DNA from: Symbiodinium natans
Lineage: Eukaryota; Sar; Dinophyceae; Suessiales; Symbiodiniaceae
NCBI GenBank assembly: GCA_905221605.1
Contig: CAJNDS010002197.1
Coordinates: 1 to 64,000 of the forward strand
DNA: 64,000 nucleotides
Reading direction: 5' to 3'
Shown here piece by piece: positions 59,701 through 64,000 of the stretch. Made by a program: the position numbers and the translations under genes. The notes below the pieces were generated by a model. The model was given only the letters and a program-made list of their open reading frames with translations. It made no database searches and was not told where the DNA came from. Position 1 is the first letter of the stretch. Each line of letters starts with the position of its first letter.

Positions 59701-62690
59701 TGAGCAAACTGATACTGTATCCTAAACCCTGTAAGCCCTAAACGCTGTAAGCTCCTCATATGTCAGACGAGCTGTCGATAGAACCTGCAAGCGCCCTAAA
59801 GCGTCGTAGTACGGAAAATGGGAGACCCAAACCAGCTGAGCCCTAAAGGCGTCACCCTAACTGCTCTCTTGCCAGGAGTTTTGCGTGCGTCCACAAGCGA
59901 GACGCCCATTGAGCTCACTAGGCTCGTGAAGCAGCGCCCAGGCTGTTTGTTTAGGGCCCTGGGGGCTTTGGGGGATGCTTTGGGGGGCTTCATCCGACAT
60001 CCTACATCCTCACTCCTTGCTGACCCTGAACCCTAAATCTTAGACGATGTCCGTTAACTCCTACTCGAATACTGATGTTGCTGTACATGCGGCCGATATC
60101 TATGGGCCTGTCCGGGACAGGCTGCTGTACCCTCAATGCTCCGCGCATCCCGTGTGGGCGCTCGGGCTGTTAGGCCGTTCGGTTTCCGTCGCTCGACGGA
60201 AGCGAACCCTCACTTAGTTTAGGGACCCCAACCCTAATGTAGGGGTCGGAAGAATTACTAATCGTATTCCCTTATGGTCCCGCCCCCCTCACCCCCAAAA
60301 CCCTGTTCTAATTAAACCCTAAACCCTAAACCCTAAACCCTAAACCCTAACCCTAAACCCTAAACCCCAAACCCTAAACCCTAAACCCCAAACCCTAAAC
60401 CCTAAACTTACGCACCCTTTTTGAAACGCTTGAAACGATGCCGCGATGCCCTGAAACCAAGGTGCTCCGACATCCTCAAGCTTTGTGGCTGGACTGCACA
60501 TGTCCAGAAACGACTGGGGCTTAGGGTTTAGGGTTTTGGGTGTTGGGTTTAGGGGTGAGGGTTTAGGGTTTCGGGCTTATCCCAGGAAACCCCCGACCCA
60601 AGCCCCAAAAAGCCCTGCAAGCGCGCACCCAAAAAAGCCTCAGACCCCAAACTCTCAACCCTACTCATCTGAGCCGATTTTTTGCAATATGCAATTTTGT
60701 TCCCGCACCGGCCTCAGAAGTAGGCGTGCGTTTTTCTTTCCAGTTGCAAGTTCTGTTCTCGCATCGCCTTCAGAAGTAGGTGTGAGGCGTCTGCTGTTCT
60801 TTGGTCTTGATTGATCTTGATTCCAAGCCCCCCTAGACCCTATAAAGGCCCTCAAAACCCCATAAACCCGAAAAGAAACCCCTGAACCCTAAACCCTAAA
60901 CCCTAAACCCTAAACCCTAAACCCTAAACCCTAAACCCTAAACCCTAAACCCTAAACCCTAAACCCTAAACCCTAGACCCTAGAAACCCTAAACCCTAAA
61001 TTCAAGGCCCCAAAGCCCGAAGTCTCCCAAAGACTGCGAGGCCGCAGCGTTCACCGCTACGTCGGCGACGCCTTTCGCCCAGCAGGCCCCGAACCAGCGC
61101 GAGGCGCTCGCGCGGGGTTGAGGGTTCCGGGTTTAGGGTTTAGGGTTTAGGGTTTAGTGTTTAGGGTTTAGGGTTTAGGGGTTTCAGGGTTTAGGGTTTA
61201 GGGGTTTCAGGGTTTTAGGGTTTTGGGGGTTCAGGGGTTTGAGGGTCTAGGGGCCTAATTAGGGGTTTGGGTTTGGGGGTTAGGGTTTTGGGGTTGGGTG
61301 TTCCGGGTTTAGGGCTAGGAGGTTTCGGGCTTTCGGGCTTTCGGGTTTAGGGCCTTAGGGTTTAGGGTTTGGGGTTTAGGTAGGGGCAATCCCAACTCAA
61401 AAAGCTACTTGAAGGTTCATGGTTGGGTCCCAGTAGGGCTATGCTGCATGTACAAGCCTCAAGGCTATACACGCACACGCGCACGCGCACGGTCTTCGAT
61501 CCTCCTTCTTAAGCTGCACATCCTCAACCTGAAGCCATCCTAAGCCCCTAAGGCTCAAGCTTCCTGATACTTAGTAGGTAGTGCGGAAATGAGGGCCTGA
61601 GGGGTCCGAATTCCCTAATTGAAGGAAGCCCCCACCTAAACCCATCTTAAAGCTGTTGCCACAGCTCGCAGCTTCATCCACAAATTCCGAAACCCCCAAA
61701 CCCTCAAAGCCCCTAACACACCCTCAAAGCCCAGCGTCCTAAACCTCCCCAAAGCCCGCAAAGCCCCCCAACCCCGCCCGCAAAATCAACGTTCGGCAGC
61801 ATGAAAAAGCCTAAGCCCTAAACCCTAAACCCCAACCCTAAACCCTAAACCCTAAACCCTAAACCCGAAACCCGAAACCCCAAACCCCGCTCCCGAAGCA
61901 ACAAGAAGGAGCCCTGGAACGGCGGCTGGATCAGCTGGATCGGAAGGTCGACAACCTTCAGCTCCTCGGGTGGAAGAGGGCTTTGGGTTTGGGGGTTTAG
62001 TTTCTTAGGGGTTTAGGGTGCGGGGGTTTAGGGGTTGAGGGGCTTAGGCGTTTAGGGTCCTAGGGGTTTAGGGTGAGTGGGTTTAGGGGTTGAAGGGGTT
62101 GAGGGGTTTAGGGGTTCAGGGTTAGGGGGTTTAGGGGCTTAGGGGTTTAGGGGTTTAGGGGGTTTAGGGTGAATCTGTTGGCTAGGCTTTCGTGTTTAGG
62201 GTTCAGGGTTGGTTTGCTTGCTGGTTACCTCCGCCCTCACGCCCGCGGGATCATGTGCAAGAAGTTGGAGAACCCTAAACCCTAAACCCTAACCCCTAAA
62301 CCCCCTCAAGTCCTTCGCTCGGGGCGGGTTTAGGCCTTATGGTTTCGGGGACCAGGAGGATGGGCCCTTGCGAATCCCGAGCTGTGTCCTGAATCTTAAT
62401 CCCTGAATGCAAACGCCCTGAATCCCCAAACGCCCCCAAACAACCCCACAGCCTTCAACCCTGAACCCTTAGGGTTTAGGGTTCAGGGTTCAAGGTTCAG
62501 GGTTTAGGGTTTAGGGACTGGGGTACTTAAATATGCTAGGCTACTATTTGCCTAAGACCCCCCTCCCCCCCCTTGATGTAATCCGAGGTTGGACTTGCAC
62601 CAGAAGGTGGACCGGATGCATCGCGACGTTGCCCGAGTTCTGCACGCCCTGTCGGCCAGCGCCAGGCTGCACAGGAGTCCGGCGACATAA
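41967..62690 (+). CDS. Single-domain voltage-gated cation channel with two EF-hands
   Basis: About 37 exons, about 760 residues. In order: acidic/basic cytosolic N-terminus; S1 (46,868-46,928); S2 (49,286-49,367); S3 (49,771-about 49,850); S4 with Arg at every third position (VRILRLARLARAVRL, 50,604-50,677); S5 (51,732-51,796); pore helix and filter TLFQCFTLDSVSTV (53,365-53,449); S6 ending LMNLVTAVMVNSALDQASED (54,049-54,563); EF-hand DSDGSGELTLEE (split 55,571/56,211); EF-hand DYDGGGSLDTAE (split 58,857/59,020); a linker with LTRLVKQCSDIL; and a coiled coil (LERRLDQLDRKVDNL). Only one 6-TM set is seen, so four subunits would form a pore in the plasma or another membrane. The filter Asp suggests Ca or Na permeation, and the EF-hands suggest Ca feedback (inference). 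The N-terminal exons before S1 are less certain. Confidence 0.8.
42410..42483 (+). CDS. Channel gene N-terminal exon (MASMELLNLPQHYEK)
   Basis: Acceptor GATCGCAG after a CCCTAAA array. Ends CTCAGA|GTTTAGGG, donor inside the repeat. Confidence 0.5.
42948..43024 (+). CDS. Channel gene N-terminal exon
   Basis: Acceptor CACCTGCAG, donor AA|GTCCGG. The in-phase frame is TEPRPTGHGAQEAAEHALRR. A second open frame (MGPKKQRNMRFAEAMGRE) is also attractive. Confidence 0.4.
43459..43542 (+). CDS. Channel gene N-terminal exon (RIRAAELVNARQKAARMW)
   Basis: Acceptor GCTTGTAG. Helical, basic. A GA donor is inferred from phase. Confidence 0.4.
43760..43808 (+). CDS. Channel gene N-terminal exon (RRESAQGRLSDGMKAR)
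   Basis: Acceptor CGCCAAG after CCCTAAA. Ends CCAGG|GTTTAGGG. Phase 0 to the next exon. Confidence 0.5.
44006..44050 (+). CDS. Channel gene exon (VESMLGEEWSFLLRK)
   Basis: 45 nt between a C-rich acceptor side and donor AAAG|GTTTGGGG. Confidence 0.5.
44181..44223 (+). CDS. Channel gene exon (KSLREGSVMGHAAT)
   Basis: Acceptor GGCGCAG, donor CAG|GTGACT, phase 1 into the next exon (T-E-VDDLRALLKP). Confidence 0.55.
44589..44790. repeat. CCCTCAA array, about 28 units
   Basis: Near-perfect CCCTCAA heptamers (one CCCTCAAA and one CCTCAA break). A one-base variant of CCCTAAA, it forms the 3' part of an intron. Confidence 0.95.
44807..44842 (+). CDS. Channel gene exon (VDDLRALLKPI)
   Basis: Acceptor GGCCAG after the CCCTCAA array. 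GC donor. Confidence 0.5.
45248..45297 (+). CDS. Channel gene exon (RSARSRADRSRFVSFQ)
   Basis: Acceptor CCCTGCAG, donor GCTTCAGGG. Arg/Ser-rich, may be a regulated linker. Confidence 0.5.
45723..45773 (+). CDS. Channel gene exon (ADELLEEQKAKTYQQAR)
   Basis: Acceptor AACCAG directly after CCCTAAA units, donor GTGTGT. 17 whole codons, helical. Confidence 0.6.
45919..45988 (+). CDS. Channel gene exon (EKLMGSKAAEVAKSIGINPV)
   Basis: Acceptor CACCCCAG. The donor is uncertain (GA or further on). Confidence 0.5.
46608..46675 (+). CDS. Channel gene exon before S1
   Basis: Acceptor CAAGTAG, donor GG|GTGCCT. Frame GVVGEGKGLSLLGSFQSKC keeps phase with the S1 exon. Confidence 0.4.
46868..46928 (+). 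CDS. Channel gene exon: S1
   Basis: SFFDSVIGFIISVNAATIGM, the F-D-x-x-I-x-x-x-I-x-x-N start typical of S1 in voltage-gated channels. GC donor. Confidence 0.7.
47039..47076 (+). CDS. Channel gene exon (SLLLKPASPQEN)
   Basis: Acceptor TTTAAG after CCCTAAA, donor GTGTAGGG. S1-S2 loop. Confidence 0.45.
47080..47345 (-). other. Coding-like antisense stretch inside the S1-S2 region
   Basis: The minus strand reads VCPLREKDRHKLPHDGHNIY, then YDTSLVASTHGTVYALSG and EVDVVIRNSAHLPPT with C/G-ending codons. The quality is like a true exon. Family not recognised. It may be a captured gene piece or an antisense exon. Confidence 0.35.
47826..48285. repeat. Longest CCCTAAA array of the window, about 460 bp
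   Basis: Mostly exact CCCTAAA, with blocks of CCCTAGA and CCCTGAA variants and one break at 48,165-48,200. It is followed by a coding exon at 48,320. Confidence 0.95.
48320..48437 (+). CDS. Channel gene exon (Cys-rich S1-S2 loop)
   Basis: CCCTAAA before, CAGG|GTTTAGGG after. Encodes EAEFSSRIPAGCTESCVCLE and AAVICQMMPQWLKAT. It has four Cys. Confidence 0.6.
48881..48928 (+). CDS. Channel gene exon (LQELREVTRK)
   Basis: Acceptor CAGTACAG, donor GTTGTAAG, 16 whole codons. Confidence 0.5.
49286..49367 (+). CDS. Channel gene exon: S2
   Basis: VVDYVFFLIYLVEFLLRLY, with the conserved acidic residue followed by L-x-R of S2. Acceptor ATGGCAG, donor A|GTTGCC, phase 1. Confidence 0.8.
49771..49850 (+). 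CDS. Channel gene exon: S3
   Basis: AWIKFDLFLVLSSMVDIALK, with the N/K-F-D start and L-x-x-x-x-D of S3. The donor is GA at 49,851 or slightly later. Confidence 0.7.
50604..50677 (+). CDS. Channel gene exon: S4 voltage sensor
   Basis: VRILRLARLARAVRLPAAVR: five Arg at every third place. GC donor; phase 2 into the S4-S5 exon. Confidence 0.85.
51156..51211 (+). CDS. Channel gene exon: S4-S5 linker
   Basis: GLMVQFRVLWQLVQGLLH, amphipathic. GC donor GCGTGAGC, phase 1. Confidence 0.75.
51732..51796 (+). CDS. Channel gene exon: S5
   Basis: TLLWTFLMVMILVYGFAIVG, GC donor, phase 0. Confidence 0.8.
52638..52747 (+). CDS. Channel gene exon: extracellular turret and start of pore helix
   Basis: Begins GGCTACGG right after GGGTTTAG, so the acceptor AG appears to come from the telomeric unit. 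Encodes GYGAIDQETIQVDQTLPL then NFDSFVDAM. GC donor in phase with the pore exon. Confidence 0.7.
53110..53342. repeat. CTACTACAA nonamer microsatellite in the pore intron
   Basis: Trinucleotide-based array (ACTGCT, then ACTACTACA units) ending 23 bases before the pore exon acceptor. Confidence 0.9.
53365..53449 (+). CDS. Channel gene exon: pore filter
   Basis: FTLFQCFTLDSVSTVYRPLV. T-L-D/E-S is the selectivity region of Cav/Nav/NaChBac-like pores. The Trp that usually follows is Val here. Donor CCC|GTTTGC. Confidence 0.85.
53508..53570. repeat. TTTAGGG array after the pore exon
   Basis: Eight to nine exact units about 60 bases into the intron. Confidence 0.95.
53700..53797. repeat. TA-rich microsatellite
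   Basis: GTATATGTATATATAT-type repeats in the intron after the pore exon. Confidence 0.9.
54049..54084 (+). CDS. Channel gene exon: S6 first half
   Basis: RLGYFMAVILIM after acceptor ATTCACAG. The donor is not clean: GC after ATG leaves a one-base phase problem with the next exon. Confidence 0.6.
54479..54563 (+). CDS. Channel gene exon: S6 second half and gate
   Basis: SLMNLVTAVMVNSALDQASE then DKDAARA. The L-M-N-L-x-x-A-V block is typical of the inner gate of this class. Acceptor GCATAAG, GC donor. Confidence 0.8.
54669..54775. repeat. GGGGTTTT array, about 12 units
   Basis: Perfect octamers of the type used as telomeres in hypotrich ciliates, here as a variant between TTTAGGG blocks in an intron. 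Confidence 0.95.
55162..55211 (+). CDS. Channel gene exon after S6 (KRAYEAVQKRRQKLA)
   Basis: Basic helix after the gate, acceptor CTCAAG, GA donor GATCGC; phase 2 to the EF-hand exon. Confidence 0.65.
55522..55571 (+). CDS. Channel gene exon: EF-hand 1, first half
   Basis: LEELKVMFLELDSDGS, then a GC donor inside the Ca loop. Joined to 56,211 the loop reads DSDGSGELTLEE, all Ca ligands in place. Confidence 0.8.
56211..56272 (+). CDS. Channel gene exon: EF-hand 1, second half
   Basis: ELTLEELRSAPEEATSELKR. Preceded by CCCTAAA (56,095-56,205) and ended by AGAGG|GTTTAGGG. Confidence 0.8.
56590..56622 (+). CDS. Channel gene 33-nt exon (PLEFPLSKMQL)
   Basis: Acceptor CGCACTTAG, donor CTG|GTCGGG, 11 whole codons. 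Confidence 0.55.
57424..57466 (+). CDS. Channel gene exon (VLEQLREVAGTEEP)
   Basis: Acceptor CTGCCAG. GC donor by phase; read through, the frame stops at TAG 57,481. Confidence 0.6.
57985..58495. repeat. About 20-bp tandem repeat (CCCAAAATTGGCTTCCAAAG) with an inverted middle
   Basis: Units run one way (57,985-58,060), flip to GGGCTTTGGGAGCCAATTTT (58,065-58,200), and flip back (58,205-58,495). Lies in one channel intron. Confidence 0.9.
58585..58662. repeat. 14-bp repeat GGTCAAAACGTTTC, about 5 copies
   Basis: Follows the previous repeat in the same intron. Each unit holds the palindrome AAACGTTT. Confidence 0.9.
58783..58857 (+). CDS. Channel gene exon: EF-hand 2, first half
   Basis: EAVNVAALLPEDIDGLFQML then DYDG, donor G|GTAGGGG in the Ca loop. 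Confidence 0.8.
58858..59019 (+). other. 162-nt intron almost wholly TTTAGGG repeats
   Basis: Starts GTAGGGGCTTAGGG, continues as about 20 TTTAGGG units to 59,008, ends CGGAAACCTCCAG. Its removal restores the EF-hand loop DYDGGGSLDTAE, which is strong evidence that it is spliced. Confidence 0.85.
59020..59052 (+). CDS. Channel gene exon: EF-hand 2, second half
   Basis: GSLDTAEFCE, GC donor, phase 1 into 59,876 (FCE-G-VLRAST). Confidence 0.8.
59876..59933 (+). CDS. Channel gene exon (VLRASTSETPIELTRLVK)
   Basis: Acceptor CTTGCCAG, GC donor in AAGCA|GCGCCC. Joined to 60,462 it reads LVKQCSDIL, a recurring block after the second EF-hand in this channel class (from memory). Confidence 0.75.
60235..60310. 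repeat. Dispersed intron repeat, copy 2 (partner at 25,652-25,740)
   Basis: Same GGGGTCGGAAGAATTACTAA start and CCCCCAAAACCCTGTTCTAA end. Confidence 0.7.
60462..60479 (+). CDS. Channel gene 18-nt micro-exon (CSDILK)
   Basis: Acceptor AACCAAG, GC donor GCTTTG. Phase 2 on both sides. Confidence 0.6.
60480..61032 (+). other. Intron with facing telomeric arrays
   Basis: TTTAGGG-type 60,519-60,580; CCCTAAA 60,880-61,000, about 15 exact units. Unique sequence lies between. Confidence 0.65.
61033..61096 (+). CDS. Channel gene exon (LRGRSVHRYVGDAFRPAG)
   Basis: Acceptor CCAAAG, GC donor. Phase-consistent with both neighbours. Confidence 0.55.
61899..61979 (+). CDS. Channel gene exon: C-terminal coiled coil
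   Basis: QQEGALERRLDQLDRKVDNL, heptad leucines. GC donor. May hold the tetramer together (inference). Confidence 0.7.
62604..62690 (+). CDS. Channel gene last exon
   Basis: KVDRMHRDVARVLHALSASA, then TAA at 62,688. Acceptor GCACCAG. Confidence 0.7.
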   Translation, partial: KVDRMHRDVARVLHALSASARLHRSPAT

Positions 62691-63756
62691 TGCGACATAG
62701 AGGTTTGGGGCTTAGGGTTATTAGAGGCCCCCCCCCTTTTGAAAATTTCCCCAGATCCCCAAACTCTAAACCCTGACGCCCTCGTTGTGGGGTACTTGGG
62801 GCAGAGTTAAAACCTCGGGTCTGGGTCCCTTTGACGTCGCGTGTCCTTCAGGGGTGCACGGCGACGTAGGGTTAAGCGGACAGGCTTAAGGGGTTACTTT
62901 GTCACATGGTGGGATAACATCTTACATGTTTAACGGTACTTAAACTCAGTAAGGAACAGAAATTGAAGTTTAGGGATTAGGCTTTCTCACGGTCTCGGTT
63001 GTGGGGCTGGTGGTGCCTGGCTCCTGGCGGCGGACATCTGAGGTTTGGAAGGTGCACGGCTGGGTCTCTAAGCGCCCCAAGGAGCTCTAAAATTGGGATG
63101 TTCCCCCCTTGGTATACTAGCAGTCCTTACTGGGGAGTTTAGCACCCCCAAGTATACTCCCCTGTTAAGGACTGCTAGTATAAGGGGGGAACGTCCCTAA
63201 AACCCTAAAGCCGCAAGAGCCCGTGCTGAGTGCGCCAGATGCCTAGCGCAACCTGCAGGCCTAAACTCAGGCCCGAAGCCCCGCACGTAAGGACCTCAAG
63301 GCGCGGTCTAGGGTTTAGGGTTTAGGGTTTAGGGTTCAGGGTCTAGGGTCTATAGGGTCCAGGGTCCAAAAATCTGGGGTATGGGTTTTTGGGTACATGA
63401 TGCTTTGCAGCCGGTCTTGCTTTTTGTGTTTGGGGGGGGGGGGGGAGTGGGGTGGTGTCGGGTTTGGGTGGTTGGAGTCGTTCCGCAAGTTCAGGATGTA
63501 GTGCTTCTTGCACGGCGAACCAGCTTGCGCCGGCTCTCCGAAGGGAGCAACTTGAAACCTGAATTCATCCCTCGCCTGTGGCGGCTGCCTCTGTCCAGGA
63601 TTTCGGGCCCCCAACCCTAAACCCCAAACCCCAAACCCCAAACCCCAAACCCCAAACCCTAAACCCTAAACCCTAAACCCTAAACCCTAAACCCTAAACC
63701 CTAAACCTTAATCCCTAGACCCTAGACCCTAAACCCTAAACCCTTCACCGTGGCAG
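62691..63756. other. Intergenic: inverted repeat, telomeric arrays, no firm gene
   Basis: Contains the inverted repeat at 63,095-63,198, TTTAGGG at 63,305-63,355 and CCCCAAA/CCCTAAA at 63,610-63,745. Confidence 0.6.
63095..63198. repeat. Inverted repeat with 42-45 bp arms
   Basis: The left arm 63,095-63,139 contains ACTAGCAGTCCTTACTGGGG and the right arm 63,155-63,198 contains CCCCTGTTAAGGACTGCTAG. Outer ends GGGATGTTCCCCCC and GGGGGGAACGTCCC pair. The loop is about 15 bases. It could be a small MITE or a hairpin. Confidence 0.8.
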
Positions 63757-63848
63757 CCTGCTTGTTTTGCGAGTGCATGGGCAAGCCCCGCCAGTCCAAA
63801 GACGTAGGGCCCTCAAGAGGGCTGGGCAAACGACGCGTCGGGCGTTGA
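63757..63848 (+). CDS. Exon of a further gene (CLFCECMGKPRQSKD...)
   Basis: Acceptor GTGGCAG after CCCTAAA. The frame CLFCECMGKPRQSKDVG continues to GLGKRRVGR and TGA 63,846. It may be a terminal exon or end earlier at a donor. A TTTAGGG array follows at 63,870. Confidence 0.45.
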
Positions 63849-64000
63849 TCCCGGAACGTGCCAGGTTTGGGGGTTCAGGGTTTAGGGTTTACTGTAGGGT
63901 TCAGGGTTTAGGGTTTAGGATTTAGGATTTAGGGTTTAGGGTTTAGGGTTTAGGATTTAGGGTTTAGGGTTTCGGGTCTATTTCGGGCTCAGGGGTGGAG

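Overview
This looks like nuclear DNA of a dinoflagellate; the genus cannot be told from the window. The clues are: plant/dinoflagellate-type telomeric heptamers (TTTAGGG/CCCTAAA) throughout the right two thirds; genes cut into many tiny exons; splice donors that are GT, GC and sometimes GA with AG acceptors; all host-type genes from about 10.7 kb onward on the + strand, like the one-way gene arrays of dinoflagellates; and a decayed Polinton-like virus. All exon borders were read by hand from open frames, splice signals and phase matching. No transcript or database was consulted.

Layout. (1) 1-6,855, minus strand: a broken Polinton/Polinton-like-virus relic running off the left edge, with an rve-type integrase, a long fibre protein ending in an S74-type chaperone domain, a capsid-like protein, and a fragment resembling the front of a family-B DNA polymerase. 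It has many frameshifts and a hard join near 5,400. (2) 6,854-20,000: a plus-strand ORF of unknown role, large minisatellites (8.5-9.3 kb, 15.7-16.1 kb, 16.5-16.9 kb), and a Crinkler/RHS-like gene (P-loop NTPase plus restriction-nuclease-like end, 11,988-14,391) with a possible SAM-domain exon upstream. (3) 19,903-31,513: a many-exon gene of unknown function; one of its introns holds a 3.8-kb microsatellite that changes repeat unit stepwise. (4) 32.4-41.3 kb: four compact genes (coiled-coil protein, GTPase, Hsp20-like protein, 86-residue unknown protein). (5) 41,967-62,690: a single-domain (6-TM) voltage-gated cation channel with two EF-hands and a C-terminal coiled coil, about 37 exons and about 760 residues over 20.7 kb. 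(6) 63.7 kb: an exon of a further gene.

The main discovery candidate is the relation between telomeric repeats and introns. From about 20.6 kb to the right end, introns commonly start with TTTAGGG arrays and finish with CCCTAAA arrays, so the pre-mRNA of an intron carries complementary ends that could pair and bring the splice sites together. Several donors lie inside the repeat (GGGTTTAG supplies GT), one acceptor appears to use TTTAG, and two short introns (34,069-34,170 and 58,858-59,019) are almost nothing but TTTAGGG repeats. The heptamer contains both GT and AG, so an array could act as a ready-made intron. The first 19.6 kb almost lacks these arrays, so the boundary is sharp.
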